NCBI RefSeq assembly: GCF_024494595.1
Contig: NZ_JANHDI010000004.1
Span: forward strand, 62,001 to 126,000
Source: Halobellus rarus
Lineage (GTDB): Archaea > Halobacteriota > Halobacteria > Halobacteriales > Haloferacaceae
Reading direction: 5' to 3'
DNA length: 64,000 bases
The position numbers were made by a program, and so were the translations under genes. The notes below the pieces were generated by a model. The model had not been told where the DNA came from and did no database searches. It was given only the letters and a program-made list of their open reading frames with translations. Positions 17,786 to 26,132 of the stretch are shown here, piece by piece (within the stretch, counting starts at the first letter, position 1; the number at the start of each line of letters is the position of its first letter).

Positions 17786-18607
17786 ATGCACACAGGTGGC
17801 GGTACCGACGGGAATACCGTCGGTGCCACTGTGGGCGTCGCGACCGCCCTCGACGATCTGAAGTCCCGCGGCAGCGCGCTCTTGGTCGTCGGAACAGTCC
17901 CCGAAGACGTCTACACTCGGGTCTCCGCGTGCCTCCTCGGCGGGAACGGCGACGCGGACCGCCGGCGACTCGTCGTCGAACGTGGGTCGGGTTCGGACGT
18001 CCGGTTCGATCAGATCGATCGCTGGACGCCGGAGTGGACGCGGATCCTCAGCGTCGACCTCGCCGCCCGGAACTCGACAGCGGACGCGTCGGGAGCGACT
18101 GGTGCAAGCGATCGGCTCGGCCCGGACGGGTCCAGCGGCCTCGCTTCGCCGACTGCCCCACCGTCACCGACGTCGGATTCGACGTCGTTCGACGCGTACG
18201 GCGGCGATCGGACCCGGGACGACGCAACGGTCACAGTCGAGGGATCGATCGTCGATCTCGGCGTCGAGATCGGCACGGCGATCCGGGAGTTCGACGCCGT
18301 CGCGGGTGATCTCGACCCCGCCGAGTTACGCGTCGCGTTCGACTGTGTGGCCCCGTTGCTTTCGGAGTACGACAGACAGACCGTGTTTCGCTTCCTCCAC
18401 CTGCTCGCGAACGATGTCAGGTCCGTCGGGGGTATGGGACACGTCCGCGTGCCCGAACCGTTCGATTCGGAGATCGTCCGCCTCTTCGCGCCGCTTTTCG
18501 ACGCGGTCGTCGAACTGCGGCTCGACGGCAGAGAGCCACAGCAGCGCTGGCATCTCCGCGACGCCGGGCTCACCTCGGAGTGGCTCCCGATCGACGACGG
18601 GCGGTAG
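17786..18607 (+). CDS. RecA/KaiC-like haloarchaeal protein (DUF7504-type)
   Basis: 273 residues. The N-terminal half begins like the core of KaiC/RecA-fold proteins (LKSRGSALLVVGTVPEDVYTRVSACLLG), but a normal Walker A GxxxxGK[ST] is absent, so ATP binding may be lost. The middle is a Ser/Thr/Asp-rich linker (about 95-140). The C-terminal part (ELRVAFDCVAPLLSEYDRQTVFRFLHLL ... LFDAVVELRLDG) closely resembles the haloarchaeal DUF7504/DUF835-like KaiC-related family. A TATA-like box (CTATTAC, 17750-17756) sits about 30 bp upstream. It precedes the CHAT protease gene by 47 bp in the same direction, suggesting a common role, possibly as sensor or partner. Confidence 0.6.
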   Translation: MHTGGGTDGNTVGATVGVATALDDLKSRGSALLVVGTVPEDVYTRVSACLLGGNGDADRRRLVVERGSGSDVRFDQIDRWTPEWTRILSVDLAARNSTADASGATGASDRLGPDGSSGLASPTAPPSPTSDSTSFDAYGGDRTRDDATVTVEGSIVDLGVEIGTAIREFDAVAGDLDPAELRVAFDCVAPLLSEYDRQTVFRFLHLLANDVRSVGGMGHVRVPEPFDSEIVRLFAPLFDAVVELRLDGREPQQRWHLRDAGLTSEWLPIDDGR

Positions 18608-18654
18608 CCCGACCACCAGTACGCTTTTTGCGGCGTAAGTGATGTATTGTCACG

Positions 18655-20841
18655 ATGGAAGGGCTCGGGGGCCGTACGACGCCAGCGGGGGAGCGAGCCG
18701 GATCGACCGGTTCGAATCACCTCCAGATCGAGTTCGATAGCTCGACCGAACGGACCGAACTCGAAGTCTCCGACCCGATCGAGCGGAGCCAGTTCGTGCT
18801 CTCCTCGCCCGATCCGATGCGGATTAGGGAGGCCGATCCGGACGCGTTCCGATTCCCGGCAGATGGGGCGGTGAGCGTTCGAACCGACCGGTTAGACCTC
18901 GAGACCGTCGTGTCGGTCTGCATTCGCGACGGCGGGGGGAACATGATCGCACAGGCCGAACACTTCGCCGACGAGACGTTTCCGCGGGGGACCTACAGCG
19001 TCGAACTGTTCGCTCCGATCAAACTCTACCTCCGCGTCGACTCGTCGCTGCGCGTGGTCTCGGACGCGACGCAGACGCGAGTGGAGTTCGGCGAGGAGAC
19101 CGACGTGCTCGTCGGGGCGCGGTCGCACCACAAGCGCCCGGCGGCGACGATCCGGACCACGGATCGGCCGCGGGACGCGATGCGTGCGGTCTCGCTTCTG
19201 GGATCGGCGCTGAAGACGACGAGCGTCGAGCGATCGTACCCCACGCTCCGCGGGCATCCCCCGGTCATCGAGCGTGGCGACCGGTTCGAGGCACCCGACG
19301 GACTGGAGCCGCCCGAGACCGACGTCACGATCGAACTGCCCGAGACGCGCCGGCACGTCTACGTCGCCGCGCCGCTGGCGTACTACCTCGGCGCGACCGT
19401 CGTACCCGGGGACTCGCCCCGAATCGTGACCGAGGGCGGGTTCAGCCACGATCTCGACGGCCCAGACGGCTTCGAGGCGTCCGTCGAACGCGTGCTCAAA
19501 CAGACGTTCTTCTTGGACTGTCTCACCCGGACCGAGGGCTACTACGAGGTCGACCTCCACGAGCGGCGGACGCTCGAACCGAGACTCGGGTTGGACTTCG
19601 CAGACCTCTACGACCGTTCGATCGGCGAGCAGCTAGAGGCGTATCTCGGCGTCCCGTACGAGATCGTCGAATCCGAGATTCCCGACTGGAAGTTGACCGC
19701 GCACGTCGCGCCGTCGACGTCGAACGTGGAGGTGCTGCCGTTCGTCGCAAACGACCTCGCCGTGGTGACGACGCCGCAGTCGAAACCGACCGCCGGGTCG
19801 GCGGTCCAGGCAAATGCCGTCGCGGAGTTCGTCCGTGGACCCCCGGAACCGACGGCGACGCCGTCGAGGGTCGAGGAGTTCACGCGTAGCACGAGCACGC
19901 GGAGCCGCGACGCTCGAACCGCCGACGCCGAGCGGACGTACGTCCAGCCCCCCGAGACCGACTCGTTGGAACAGGCGTGGCTCGGGACGGGGATCCCGAT
20001 CGGCGCGAGCAAGGCGTCCCTGCAGGCGTATCGGAACCGCCTGACGCGGGAGCCGATCGAGGGCGACATCGGTATCACCGTTGTCTGCAACGACCCGCGA
20101 ATGGCCGAGGAACGCGACGCCGTCGAGGCGGTGTACGGATCGCGCGAGGAACTCCCGTTCGACATCAGGACGCACTACGAACTGACCGTCGCGGAACTCC
20201 GGTCCGTGCTCGCAGAGGAGACGGAGTTCCTCCACTACATCGGGCACATCGACGAGGACGGCTTTCAGTGCCCGGACGGCGCGCTCGACGTCACGAGCAT
20301 CGAGACGATCGGCGTGGACTCGTTCCTCCTCAACGCCTGTCAGTCCTACGAGCAGGGGATGGAACTCATCGAACGGGGCGCGATCGCGGGCATCGTCACC
20401 CTCAGCGACGTCGTCAACAGCGGGGCGGTCGACATCGGCCGCAGTCTGGCCCGACTGTTGAACTACGGGTTCCCGATCAGGATCTCGCTGGATCTGGCCT
20501 GCAGAGACAGCTACATCGGCAGCGACTACATCGTCGTCGGCGACGGGAGTTTCTCCGTGGCGCAGGTTCAGGCGATGCTCCCGAATATGGTGAAGATAAC
20601 GAAGGACACTGATCAGTACCTTTTGGAGTATGTCACATACCCTGCCGCTGAGTTCGGCCTCGGGAGCCTCGTCAGTCCGTACGTGCCCGGCAACGATCGT
20701 CACTATCTGTCGTCGGGGACGATCGACACGTTCCGACTGTCGCGCGGGGAAGCCGCGGACTTTCTCTCTCTAGAGAATATACCAGTGTTGATCAATCAGC
20801 AACTCCGGTGGAGCGATACCGTCGATCTCGAAGATCTGTAA
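18655..20841 (+). CDS. CHAT-domain (caspase-like) protein
   Basis: 728 residues. The first two thirds are beta-rich and lack a domain I can name. The C-terminal part (about 470-660) is a CHAT domain of the caspase-like peptidase clan. The catalytic pair is visible as His531 in FLHYIGHIDEDG and Cys562 in FLLNACQSYEQG, with the usual hydrophobic strands before each. CHAT proteases such as separase-like and TPR-CHAT enzymes cleave specific partners in cell-death or signalling systems. A TATA-like stretch at about 18627 and the ATG at 18655 fit leaderless expression. It is flanked by a KaiC-like gene and a convergent membrane peptide gene whose stop lies 6 bp away. Confidence 0.75.
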   Translation: MEGLGGRTTPAGERAGSTGSNHLQIEFDSSTERTELEVSDPIERSQFVLSSPDPMRIREADPDAFRFPADGAVSVRTDRLDLETVVSVCIRDGGGNMIAQAEHFADETFPRGTYSVELFAPIKLYLRVDSSLRVVSDATQTRVEFGEETDVLVGARSHHKRPAATIRTTDRPRDAMRAVSLLGSALKTTSVERSYPTLRGHPPVIERGDRFEAPDGLEPPETDVTIELPETRRHVYVAAPLAYYLGATVVPGDSPRIVTEGGFSHDLDGPDGFEASVERVLKQTFFLDCLTRTEGYYEVDLHERRTLEPRLGLDFADLYDRSIGEQLEAYLGVPYEIVESEIPDWKLTAHVAPSTSNVEVLPFVANDLAVVTTPQSKPTAGSAVQANAVAEFVRGPPEPTATPSRVEEFTRSTSTRSRDARTADAERTYVQPPETDSLEQAWLGTGIPIGASKASLQAYRNRLTREPIEGDIGITVVCNDPRMAEERDAVEAVYGSREELPFDIRTHYELTVAELRSVLAEETEFLHYIGHIDEDGFQCPDGALDVTSIETIGVDSFLLNACQSYEQGMELIERGAIAGIVTLSDVVNSGAVDIGRSLARLLNYGFPIRISLDLACRDSYIGSDYIVVGDGSFSVAQVQAMLPNMVKITKDTDQYLLEYVTYPAAEFGLGSLVSPYVPGNDRHYLSSGTIDTFRLSRGEAADFLSLENIPVLINQQLRWSDTVDLEDL

Positions 20842-20847
20842 TCTCTC

Positions 20848-20991
20848 TCAGGGACCCGAGATTGCGGTGTGATTCCCGGCGGCGACGGTTCCAGCCTGCG
20901 AGAGCAGGAGGAGCGCGGTGAAGAGGACGCCCATCGCGCGGGGGTGGTCAGCGAGGTACTGTGCGACCGCGTTGGTGTCATTTTCGGACAT
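20848..20991 (-). CDS. 47-residue single-helix membrane peptide (DUF7503-type)
   Basis: The peptide starts MSENDTNAVAQYLADHPRAM, has one hydrophobic helix (about 20-38, GVLFTALLLLSQAGTVAAG) and ends in AGNHTAISGP. Short proteins of just this layout are annotated in haloarchaea (DUF7503-like), often near KaiC-like DUF7504 genes. An upstream in-frame ATG at 21036 would give 62 residues. However, the strong TATA-like sequence at 21014-21028 on the minus strand places the transcript start close to 20991, so the shorter form was chosen. It is convergent with the CHAT protease gene, with only 6 bp between the stop codons. A toxin, pore or anchor role is possible but unproven. Confidence 0.65.
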   Translation of the reverse strand: MSENDTNAVAQYLADHPRAMGVLFTALLLLSQAGTVAAGNHTAISGP

Positions 20992-21009
20992 GACGATTGG
21001 TACGTCGGC

Positions 21010-21062
21010 GCGCTTTAAAATAAAATTTTCTGACACTTTCTGATATAATATTATCTTAATTT
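21010..21062 (-). promoter_or_regulatory. AT-rich promoter of the 47-residue membrane peptide
   Basis: A block of about 50 bp that is almost entirely A/T (AAAATTTTATTTTAAAG on the minus strand) stands out in very GC-rich DNA. The TTTTATTTTAAA core lies about 25-35 bp before the ATG at 20991, the expected distance of an archaeal TATA box from a leaderless start. The rest of the block could be an upstream activator site or simply easily melted DNA. Confidence 0.55.
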
Positions 21063-21178
21063 AGTCAATGAAGAACGACACAAAAAGATGTACAGCGACG
21101 AGAGTGCCTCTCGAAGCCGGGTGGTTCTTAATTCGGCTTAATTGCCGTCCTTCGGAAAAAACCGCAGCGGACCTGTCG

Positions 21179-21778
21179 TCACTCGGAACTGTCAGCGTCG
21201 ACGTCGAAGTCGCCGCCGAGATCCCGGTACATCGCCGTGAAGTCGTGCTCCTCGTCGAACGTGGTGAGCGTGTCGTCGAGCTGCGCCCGGAGGTTCTGAA
21301 CGCGCTCTGTGAGCTTCTGGTACTCCTCGTGCTCTTCGAGGGTGGCCGCGTCCTTCTCGGACTCCAAGAGCGCCTTTTTCGAGGCGAGCGCGAACAGTTC
21401 TTGGATGCCGTCGTCGTAACTGTTCCGACGGAGCAGGTTCTCGACGGTCTCCTTCAGCGAGTCCCGTGACACCGGTTTGACAAGGTAGTCGTCGAAGCCC
21501 ATCGCGACGATGTCGAAATCGGGCTCGACGGCGGTGACCATCGCGACGCGGCAGCCGACATCGCGCTCTCGTATCGCTTCCAGCGCCTCGTCGCCCGAGA
21601 GATCCGGCATCCGTCGATCGAGCAGGACCACCTCGACCTCCTCGTCGAGTTCCTCGAGCGCCTCGCGACCGCCGTAGGCGACGCGAACGCGATACTCGTC
21701 TCTCAACCACGTTGCGTACAGGTCGGCGAGGTCTGGCTCGTCTTCCACGACGAGCACCATCGGCGGATCAGCACTCAT
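21179..21778 (-). CDS. HalX-domain response regulator
   Basis: 199 residues. The receiver domain spans about 5-120: acidic pocket Glu12/Asp13, phospho-acceptor Asp54 in VVLLDRRMPDLSG, Thr in VAMVTAV and the Lys of the YLVKPVSRDSL motif. A HalX domain follows (about 125-190, KETVENLLRRNSYDDGIQEL ... LTERVQNLRAQLDD), which is helical and typical of haloarchaeal response regulators. There is no DNA-binding output, so it probably works by protein contacts. No histidine kinase gene lies beside it; the partner must be elsewhere. Confidence 0.93.
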   Translation of the reverse strand: MSADPPMVLVVEDEPDLADLYATWLRDEYRVRVAYGGREALEELDEEVEVVLLDRRMPDLSGDEALEAIRERDVGCRVAMVTAVEPDFDIVAMGFDDYLVKPVSRDSLKETVENLLRRNSYDDGIQELFALASKKALLESEKDAATLEEHEEYQKLTERVQNLRAQLDDTLTTFDEEHDFTAMYRDLGGDFDVDADSSE

Positions 21779-21918
21779 TGGTTAGTCTGCGGTGTTCTGA
21801 GACACCGATACGAAGGATTGGCTGCCGAGGGCATATCAAGATACCCCTTGTGAGTTCGTCAGTGACGAGTCGGAAAAATCGCAGACCTGAACGGGTTAAT
21901 ATCGGGTTAAGACTCGGA

Positions 21919-23418
21919 TCAGTTCCCGTCGGGGCTGTAGTTCGGTGCCTCGTCGGTGATCATCACGTCGTGGGGGTGGCCCTCGGTCTGTCCGGCGCTG
22001 GAGACGCGGACGAACTCGGCGCGGTCTTTGAATTCGGGGATCGTTCCGGCGCCGACGTAACCCATCCCCGAGCGCATTCCACCGACGAGCTGGTGGAGCT
22101 CCGAGGCGAGCGTGCCCTTGTACGGCGTCGCGGCCTCGACGCCCTCGGGGACGAACTCCTCGTCCTCCTCGCTGTCCTTGAGGTAGCGCTCGCTCCCGCC
22201 GGACTTCATCGCGCCGACGGAGCCCATCCCCCGGTACTGCTTGTACTTCTTGCCGTTCATCGTGATGACGCGGCCGGGCGCTTCCTCGGTCCCCGCGAAG
22301 TAAGAGCCGAGCATCACGGCGTCCGCGCCCGCGGCGATGGCCTTGATCGCGTCGCCGGAGTAGCGGATGCCGCCGTCGGCGATGACGGGGACGCCCTCGG
22401 ACGCGGCCACGTCTGCGACCTGCGCGACGGCGGTGATCTGCGGCATCCCCGCGCCGGAGACGACGCGCGTGGTGCAAATCGATCCCGGCCCGATGCCGAC
22501 CTTCACGCCGTCGGCGAAGTCGACCGCCGCCTCGGCGGCCTCGCGGGTGCCGATGTTGCCGACGACGACGTCCGCGTCGACCGAGGCTTTGATCTCCCGG
22601 GCGCTATCGAGGACGTTGAGATTGTGCGCGTGAGCGCAGTCGATGAAGATCACGTCCGCGCCCGCCTCGTCGGCGGCCTCCGCGCGGTCGGCGTCGAACG
22701 GGCCGACGGCGACGCCGACGCGCAGGCGGCCGCTCTCGTCGCGGGCGGCGTTCTCGTGTTCGCGTCGCTGGAGGATCCCCTGCATCGTGACGAGGCCGAC
22801 GAGTCGATCGTCGTCGTCGACGATCGGGACCCGCTCGATCTTGTGGTCGTACATCAGTTCGAGCCCCTCGCGGGCCCCGACGTCGCGCGGCGCGGTGACG
22901 ACCTCGTCGGTCATCGCCTCCCGGACCTCGTCGGTCTCGCCGACCTCGAGATACGGCCGGATGTCCGTCCCGGAGATGATCCCGAGGACGGTGTCGTCGT
23001 CGTCGACGACGGGCGCACCGGAGACGCCTTCGCGCTCCATCATCTCGTCCACGTCGCGGACCGTCTGTGTCGGACTCGCAGTCACGACGTTCTCCCGACG
23101 GATCACCAGTTCGTCGGCGCGCTTGACGCGCTCGATTTCGGCGACCATCCGCTCGGTATCCATATTTTGGTGGAGAACGCCGAGACCGCCTTCCCGTGCC
23201 ATACCGATGGCCATCCTGCCCTCCGTGACGGTGTCCATCGCGGCCGAGAGGATCGGGATGTTCAACTCGACGTTCTTCGAGACGTGTGTGGAGACGTCCG
23301 CCGAATCGGGTTCGACGCGGCTCTCCATCGGTCGGAGCAGGACGTCGTCGAACGTGAGCGCTTCCGGTACCTGTAGCTTTTCGGAGAATAGTTCCCGTGT
23401 AGAACCGTCTTTCGCCAT
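21919..23418 (-). CDS. guaB: IMP dehydrogenase
   Basis: Oxidises IMP to XMP with NAD+, the committed step of GMP synthesis in the cytoplasm. The protein has 499 residues, a normal length. The N-terminal segment [18 protein letters not shown] opens the TIM barrel. Two CBS domains are inserted at about 105-225 ([23 protein letters not shown] and [19 protein letters not shown]). The catalytic loop [10 protein letters not shown] holds Cys315, and the flap has [13 protein letters not shown]. The ATG at 23418 ([15 protein letters not shown]) fits the usual haloarchaeal N-terminus; upstream in-frame ATGs would add an unlikely extension. Confidence 0.96.
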   Translation of the reverse strand: MAKDGSTRELFSEKLQVPEALTFDDVLLRPMESRVEPDSADVSTHVSKNVELNIPILSAAMDTVTEGRMAIGMAREGGLGVLHQNMDTERMVAEIERVKRADELVIRRENVVTASPTQTVRDVDEMMEREGVSGAPVVDDDDTVLGIISGTDIRPYLEVGETDEVREAMTDEVVTAPRDVGAREGLELMYDHKIERVPIVDDDDRLVGLVTMQGILQRREHENAARDESGRLRVGVAVGPFDADRAEAADEAGADVIFIDCAHAHNLNVLDSAREIKASVDADVVVGNIGTREAAEAAVDFADGVKVGIGPGSICTTRVVSGAGMPQITAVAQVADVAASEGVPVIADGGIRYSGDAIKAIAAGADAVMLGSYFAGTEEAPGRVITMNGKKYKQYRGMGSVGAMKSGGSERYLKDSEEDEEFVPEGVEAATPYKGTLASELHQLVGGMRSGMGYVGAGTIPEFKDRAEFVRVSSAGQTEGHPHDVMITDEAPNYSPDGN

Positions 23419-23964
23419 ATAAACGGTCCACAGCCTATCGACAAAAGCATTGCGAGACATCGTCGCTGTGGCGGCTGTTGTCATATCTTCACGTCCCAAG
23501 GCACAGATGCCGTCGCGTATCTGTCGCGTGCCTGTCTCGGCCGTCACTCTCCCACGGCGGAGGAAGACCAGTAGGTAATCGCCGCAAAGTTTGCCAGTAG
23601 ATCCATCCAGAGACGACGCTTTGAGTGAATTCGTCCGTATTTCTCGAAGATCACGTAGTTCTCGGCGGCTCTGCTGTAAGAGACTCAGAACCGTGAGCAC
23701 CAGTCCCACACAACGTTTAATATCCCACTCCGACACAATTCAGGTATGGACTCCGAGTGTCCCTCTGCATCGCGCATCGCAGGTCAGCAGACCACGGAAT
23801 TCGATGCGAACTTTACATTTACAGCGATGCAGAACTTCAAACGCGGGAACTGGACGCTCCCCGCGCTCGATTCGCTCGGAGTGCTCGGGCAGCCCCACGG
23901 CGCATCCGCGCCGGGCTTGCGCCCGCATCGCCGTCTGGCCGATGGTGACGGCCGTTAGTCCCGA
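23419..23964. other. 546-bp stretch upstream of guaB with no certain gene
   Basis: This space separates the divergent guaB and DUF5794 genes. It holds the guaB upstream region and one TATA-like box (GTTTAATAT, 23715-23723) followed at 23746 by a small open frame described separately. No RNA hairpin or repeat was recognised. Open frames extending guaB upstream lack a family match. Confidence 0.5.
23746..23958 (+). CDS. Possible small protein, 70 residues
   Basis: An open frame starting MDSECPSASRIAGQQTTEFD lies 25-30 bp after a TATA-like sequence (GTTTAATAT at 23715-23723), the right spacing for a leaderless transcript. It ends 6 bp before the DUF5794 gene. I do not recognise the protein, and its C-terminal part is Pro/Arg/Gly-rich like many chance frames in GC-rich DNA. 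The promoter spacing is the only argument for it. It could instead be the leader of a transcript reading into the next gene. Confidence 0.25.
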   Translation: MDSECPSASRIAGQQTTEFDANFTFTAMQNFKRGNWTLPALDSLGVLGQPHGASAPGLRPHRRLADGDGR

Positions 23965-24942
23965 ATGAGCGTCTCACGACACCCCGTCGCACTACGCCTC
24001 GAGCAGCGGGTGGGCGGTGCGACCCGACTCCTGGCGACGGTGATGGCTCTCCCGCTCGTCGACGGGATCTTCCCGGCACTCATCATCGCGGGAGCCCTCA
24101 GCACCCCGATGGGCATCATCGAGACGGGACTGCTGATATTCGGTGGTTCGGCGACCGTCGCGGTCATCCTCGCGGAGATGGACGGCACCCGTCGCGAACA
24201 GGTGACGTCGGTGCTCATCCTCGGCGCGCTCCTGCTCCCCGTGGCGGGGATCGAGGCCCTCTTCGCGGAGACGCTGAAGAGCGTGCTGAACTTCGAGGTC
24301 TTCCACCGGTTCGCGGGGCTCGTCATCCTCGCGGTGGCCGCGAAGACCGCCTCGGCGAAGATCGGCGAGTACCTCCCCTCGCCGAGCGTCATCATCGGCT
24401 TCGGGCTGATCGCGAGCCTGGAGGTCGGCGGCGCATCGCTCGTGATCAACCCCGACCCCGGGACGATCCTCCGGGCCGTCGCGGCCGCCGGCGTCGGCGT
24501 CGCGTTCGCACTCGCGGTGGCAGTCTTCGCCCCGCGGCTCCGCGGCGCGGTCGATATCGACCGCTTCCGCTTCGGGAGTTCAGTCGCGCTCGGAATGCTC
24601 GCGGTCGACGTGCTGGGGCTGCTTCCCACCCAGGCGCCCGTCGCACTGGCCGTGCTTGGCGTCACCGCCCTATTCGCCTACGACCCGGACGCGAGTCTGG
24701 AGAATGCCGAGGCCGCCGACCCCGCGGAGGCGTCCGAGGGGCCCGATCCCGACGTCACGCCGGAACCGTCGTCCGGATCCGCACTCTCCTCGCTGCGGGC
24801 CGCCGTCGCGGACGGCGGCAACCGCGAGGAAGACGGCGACGGTGACTCGCCTGACGAACGGGATTCAGAGGAGAGCGGCGGCGACGTCGGATACGGCTAC
24901 CCCGATTCCGACAGCTCCGGTTCTCGGGCTCCGTGGCTCTGA
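23965..24942 (+). CDS. Haloarchaeal membrane protein (DUF5794-type)
   Basis: 325 residues. Roughly the first 230 hold six to eight hydrophobic helices (for example LPLVDGIFPALIIAGALST, LILGALLLPVAGIEALF, FGSSVALGMLAVDVLGLLP). The last 90 are a charged Asp/Glu/Ser-rich tail ending SRAPWL. I match it to the conserved haloarchaeal DUF5794 family, whose function is unknown. The next gene downstream encodes a DUF5795-type zinc ribbon, and the two families commonly sit together, which suggests a shared job. No transport or enzyme motif could be identified. Confidence 0.75.
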   Translation: MSVSRHPVALRLEQRVGGATRLLATVMALPLVDGIFPALIIAGALSTPMGIIETGLLIFGGSATVAVILAEMDGTRREQVTSVLILGALLLPVAGIEALFAETLKSVLNFEVFHRFAGLVILAVAAKTASAKIGEYLPSPSVIIGFGLIASLEVGGASLVINPDPGTILRAVAAAGVGVAFALAVAVFAPRLRGAVDIDRFRFGSSVALGMLAVDVLGLLPTQAPVALAVLGVTALFAYDPDASLENAEAADPAEASEGPDPDVTPEPSSGSALSSLRAAVADGGNREEDGDGDSPDERDSEESGGDVGYGYPDSDSSGSRAPWL

Positions 24943-25034
24943 TGTGGCCCCGTCGACGAGCGTCGCCTCGCTGACGCACCGCTCACCCAGAGACGGCACG
25001 ACGGATTTACCACGCTCCGCGTCGTCTTCGTGGT

Positions 25035-25256
25035 ATGAGCAACCGCGTCGTCGAGGGACGGATGGTCACGCCGAAACGGCTCGCCGAACTCGTCGAGGGC
25101 GAAGCCCCGCTAGAAGCGGAGTCGATCGAGGACGCCGAGATCGACTGCCCCGAGTGCGGAGAAAACGTCATCTCTGTCGGGTACATGCCGAGCGTGACCG
25201 AATTCGTGACGGCCTACAAGTGCCAAGAATGCTCCTGGTCGGACACCGACCGGTAA
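25035..25256 (+). CDS. Small zinc-ribbon protein (DUF5795-type)
   Basis: 73 residues. The N-terminal half (MSNRVVEGRMVTPKRLAELV) is helical, and the C-terminal half is a zinc ribbon with two CxxC pairs: CPEC and, 25 residues on, CQEC. This fits the haloarchaeal DUF5795 family, found next to DUF5794 as here. It is too small for an enzyme and could bind nucleic acid or a partner protein. A gap of 92 bp separates it from the membrane protein gene, so it may have its own promoter. The tRNA-Trp gene follows on the same strand. Confidence 0.75.
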   Translation: MSNRVVEGRMVTPKRLAELVEGEAPLEAESIEDAEIDCPECGENVISVGYMPSVTEFVTAYKCQECSWSDTDR

Positions 25257-25305
25257 CTCCGGACCGCAGACCTCTTCGCCGCCGGCCCGCCGACCGATCG
25301 TAATT

Positions 25306-25329
25306 CCTTTATGCCGTATCGGCATACGG
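25306..25329 (+). promoter_or_regulatory. Promoter region of the tRNA-Trp gene
   Basis: A TATA-like CCTTTATG lies about 33-38 bp before the first base of the tRNA, a normal distance when a few leader bases are removed by RNase P. Just behind it is a small inverted repeat, CCGTAT-CGGC-ATACGG (25314-25329), that could form a hairpin in the 5' leader or be a protein site. Confidence 0.5.
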
Positions 25330-25344
25330 ACGGATGCACACACA

Positions 25345-25524
25345 GGGGCCGTGGCCAAGCCCGGCATGGCGACTGACTCCAGAGGCTTGGCGCCCGGTGA
25401 CGACACTCCAGACTGATATACCGAGCGGCCGACTGATCATCGGCTCGCAATGACGACCCTCTGGAGTACCGAGGCGCGTACCGGAGATATCAGTCGATCG
25501 GGGGTTCAAATCCCTCCGGCCCCA
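25345..25524 (+). tRNA. trnW: tRNA-Trp (CCA) with a 106-nt intron
   Basis: Exon 1 is 25345-25382 and exon 2 is 25489-25524. The acceptor stem pairs GGGGCCG with CGGCCCC. The anticodon stem is ACTGA/TCAGT, the anticodon CCA lies at 25379-25381, the T arm is GGGGG-TTCAAAT-CCCTC, and the discriminator base is A. CCA is not encoded. The exon-intron junctions form a bulge-helix-bulge: CTCC pairs with GGAG, flanked by three-base bulges AGA (25381-25383) and ATA (25487-25489). Cutting after the second base of each bulge gives exactly the mature tRNA. Splicing by the archaeal tRNA endonuclease is family knowledge. Confidence 0.95.
25383..25488 (+). ncRNA. Box C/D guide RNA inside the tRNA-Trp intron
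   Basis: The intron contains box C GTGACGA (25397-25403), box D' CCGA (25421-25424), box C' ATGACGA (25450-25456) and box D CCGA (25469-25472). The guide before D' (GACTGATATA, 25411-25420) pairs with the 3' anticodon stem, and the fifth base before D' faces U39. The guide before D (CTCTGGAGTA, 25459-25468) pairs with the anticodon loop, and its fifth base faces C34. Both therefore obey the N+5 rule for 2'-O-methylation. This agrees with the known haloarchaeal pre-tRNA-Trp system, in which the intron guides methylation of C34 and U39. Confidence 0.88.
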
Positions 25525-25683
25525 TTTCAAACTTAGTCCTTGCGAAAGAAAGTAATAGAGGCACTTCTACGGCCGGAAAAGGATTTGCTGACCTAACGTT
25601 AATTTTGGTCAGATTTCGGGGGTGTTGGCGGTGACGCTGGAGCGTCGCGTCGACGCCGGCGGTCAAACGATCCGCGGACGGTG

Positions 25684-25894
25684 ACTCTTCGAGGGGCGCG
25701 ACGACGGACAGCACGCGGCGCTGCTCGATGCGAACGCCTACTACGCGCTGCCGATCTACGACGACGTCGACGGAGATCGTCTCGGTTCGGGACAAGAACG
25801 GCTCGGCATCGAGAAGGGTGACGACGTCTTCGTCAAAGGCGAAGGCGGCGACACGTCCCTGGAGGTCAAACCCACCGCCGGGCTGTTCGACTAA
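25684..25894 (+). pseudogene. Coding remnant of an unrecognised protein
   Basis: An open stretch without a start codon follows an in-frame TGA and reads LFEGRDDGQHAALLDANAYY through to KPTAGLFD before TAA at 25892. Strong acidic haloarchaeal codon use (GAC, GAG, GTC) argues that it was real coding DNA. I do not recognise the family. The short beta-rich style with DVFVKGEGGD is compatible with a structural or viral protein, but that is a guess. Confidence 0.35.
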
Positions 25895-25973
25895 TGACTC
25901 CGATCGCCTAGGAGACGGGTCTTCGGCGCGACACCGTACAGTCACACGTCGACGAAAACCGAGCCGGCGAATT

Positions 25974-26000
25974 GCACAAGCGGATTAGCTCCGCTTGTGC
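25974..26000 (+). terminator. Strong hairpin, 11-bp stem
   Basis: GCACAAGCGGA and TCCGCTTGTGC form a perfect 11-bp inverted repeat around the loop TTAGC. It is followed by GAAAATC, not by a T run on the plus strand; on the minus strand the stem is followed by AATTCGCC. It may be a terminator, a regulatory site or an end of a lost element. Confidence 0.35.
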
Positions 26001-26132
26001 GAAAATCAGCGGGAAGTGTGTGCCTCTGACACGCGGCGTCAGCCGGTTGTCACGTAGGTTTATAAAAAGATTCATCGAGCGGAGCGCTCAGTCGGTCGAG
26101 ATCGACGCCGGTTCGAGGGGGTTGTGCAAGAA

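Noticed and set aside
20992-21036. Longer 62-residue start for the membrane peptide
   Set aside because: The TATA-like element lies so close that transcription should begin near 20991, inside the extension.
23419-23736. N-terminal extension of IMP dehydrogenase
   Set aside because: The extension is not part of the normal enzyme and lacks conserved sequence; the start at 23418 fits the family.
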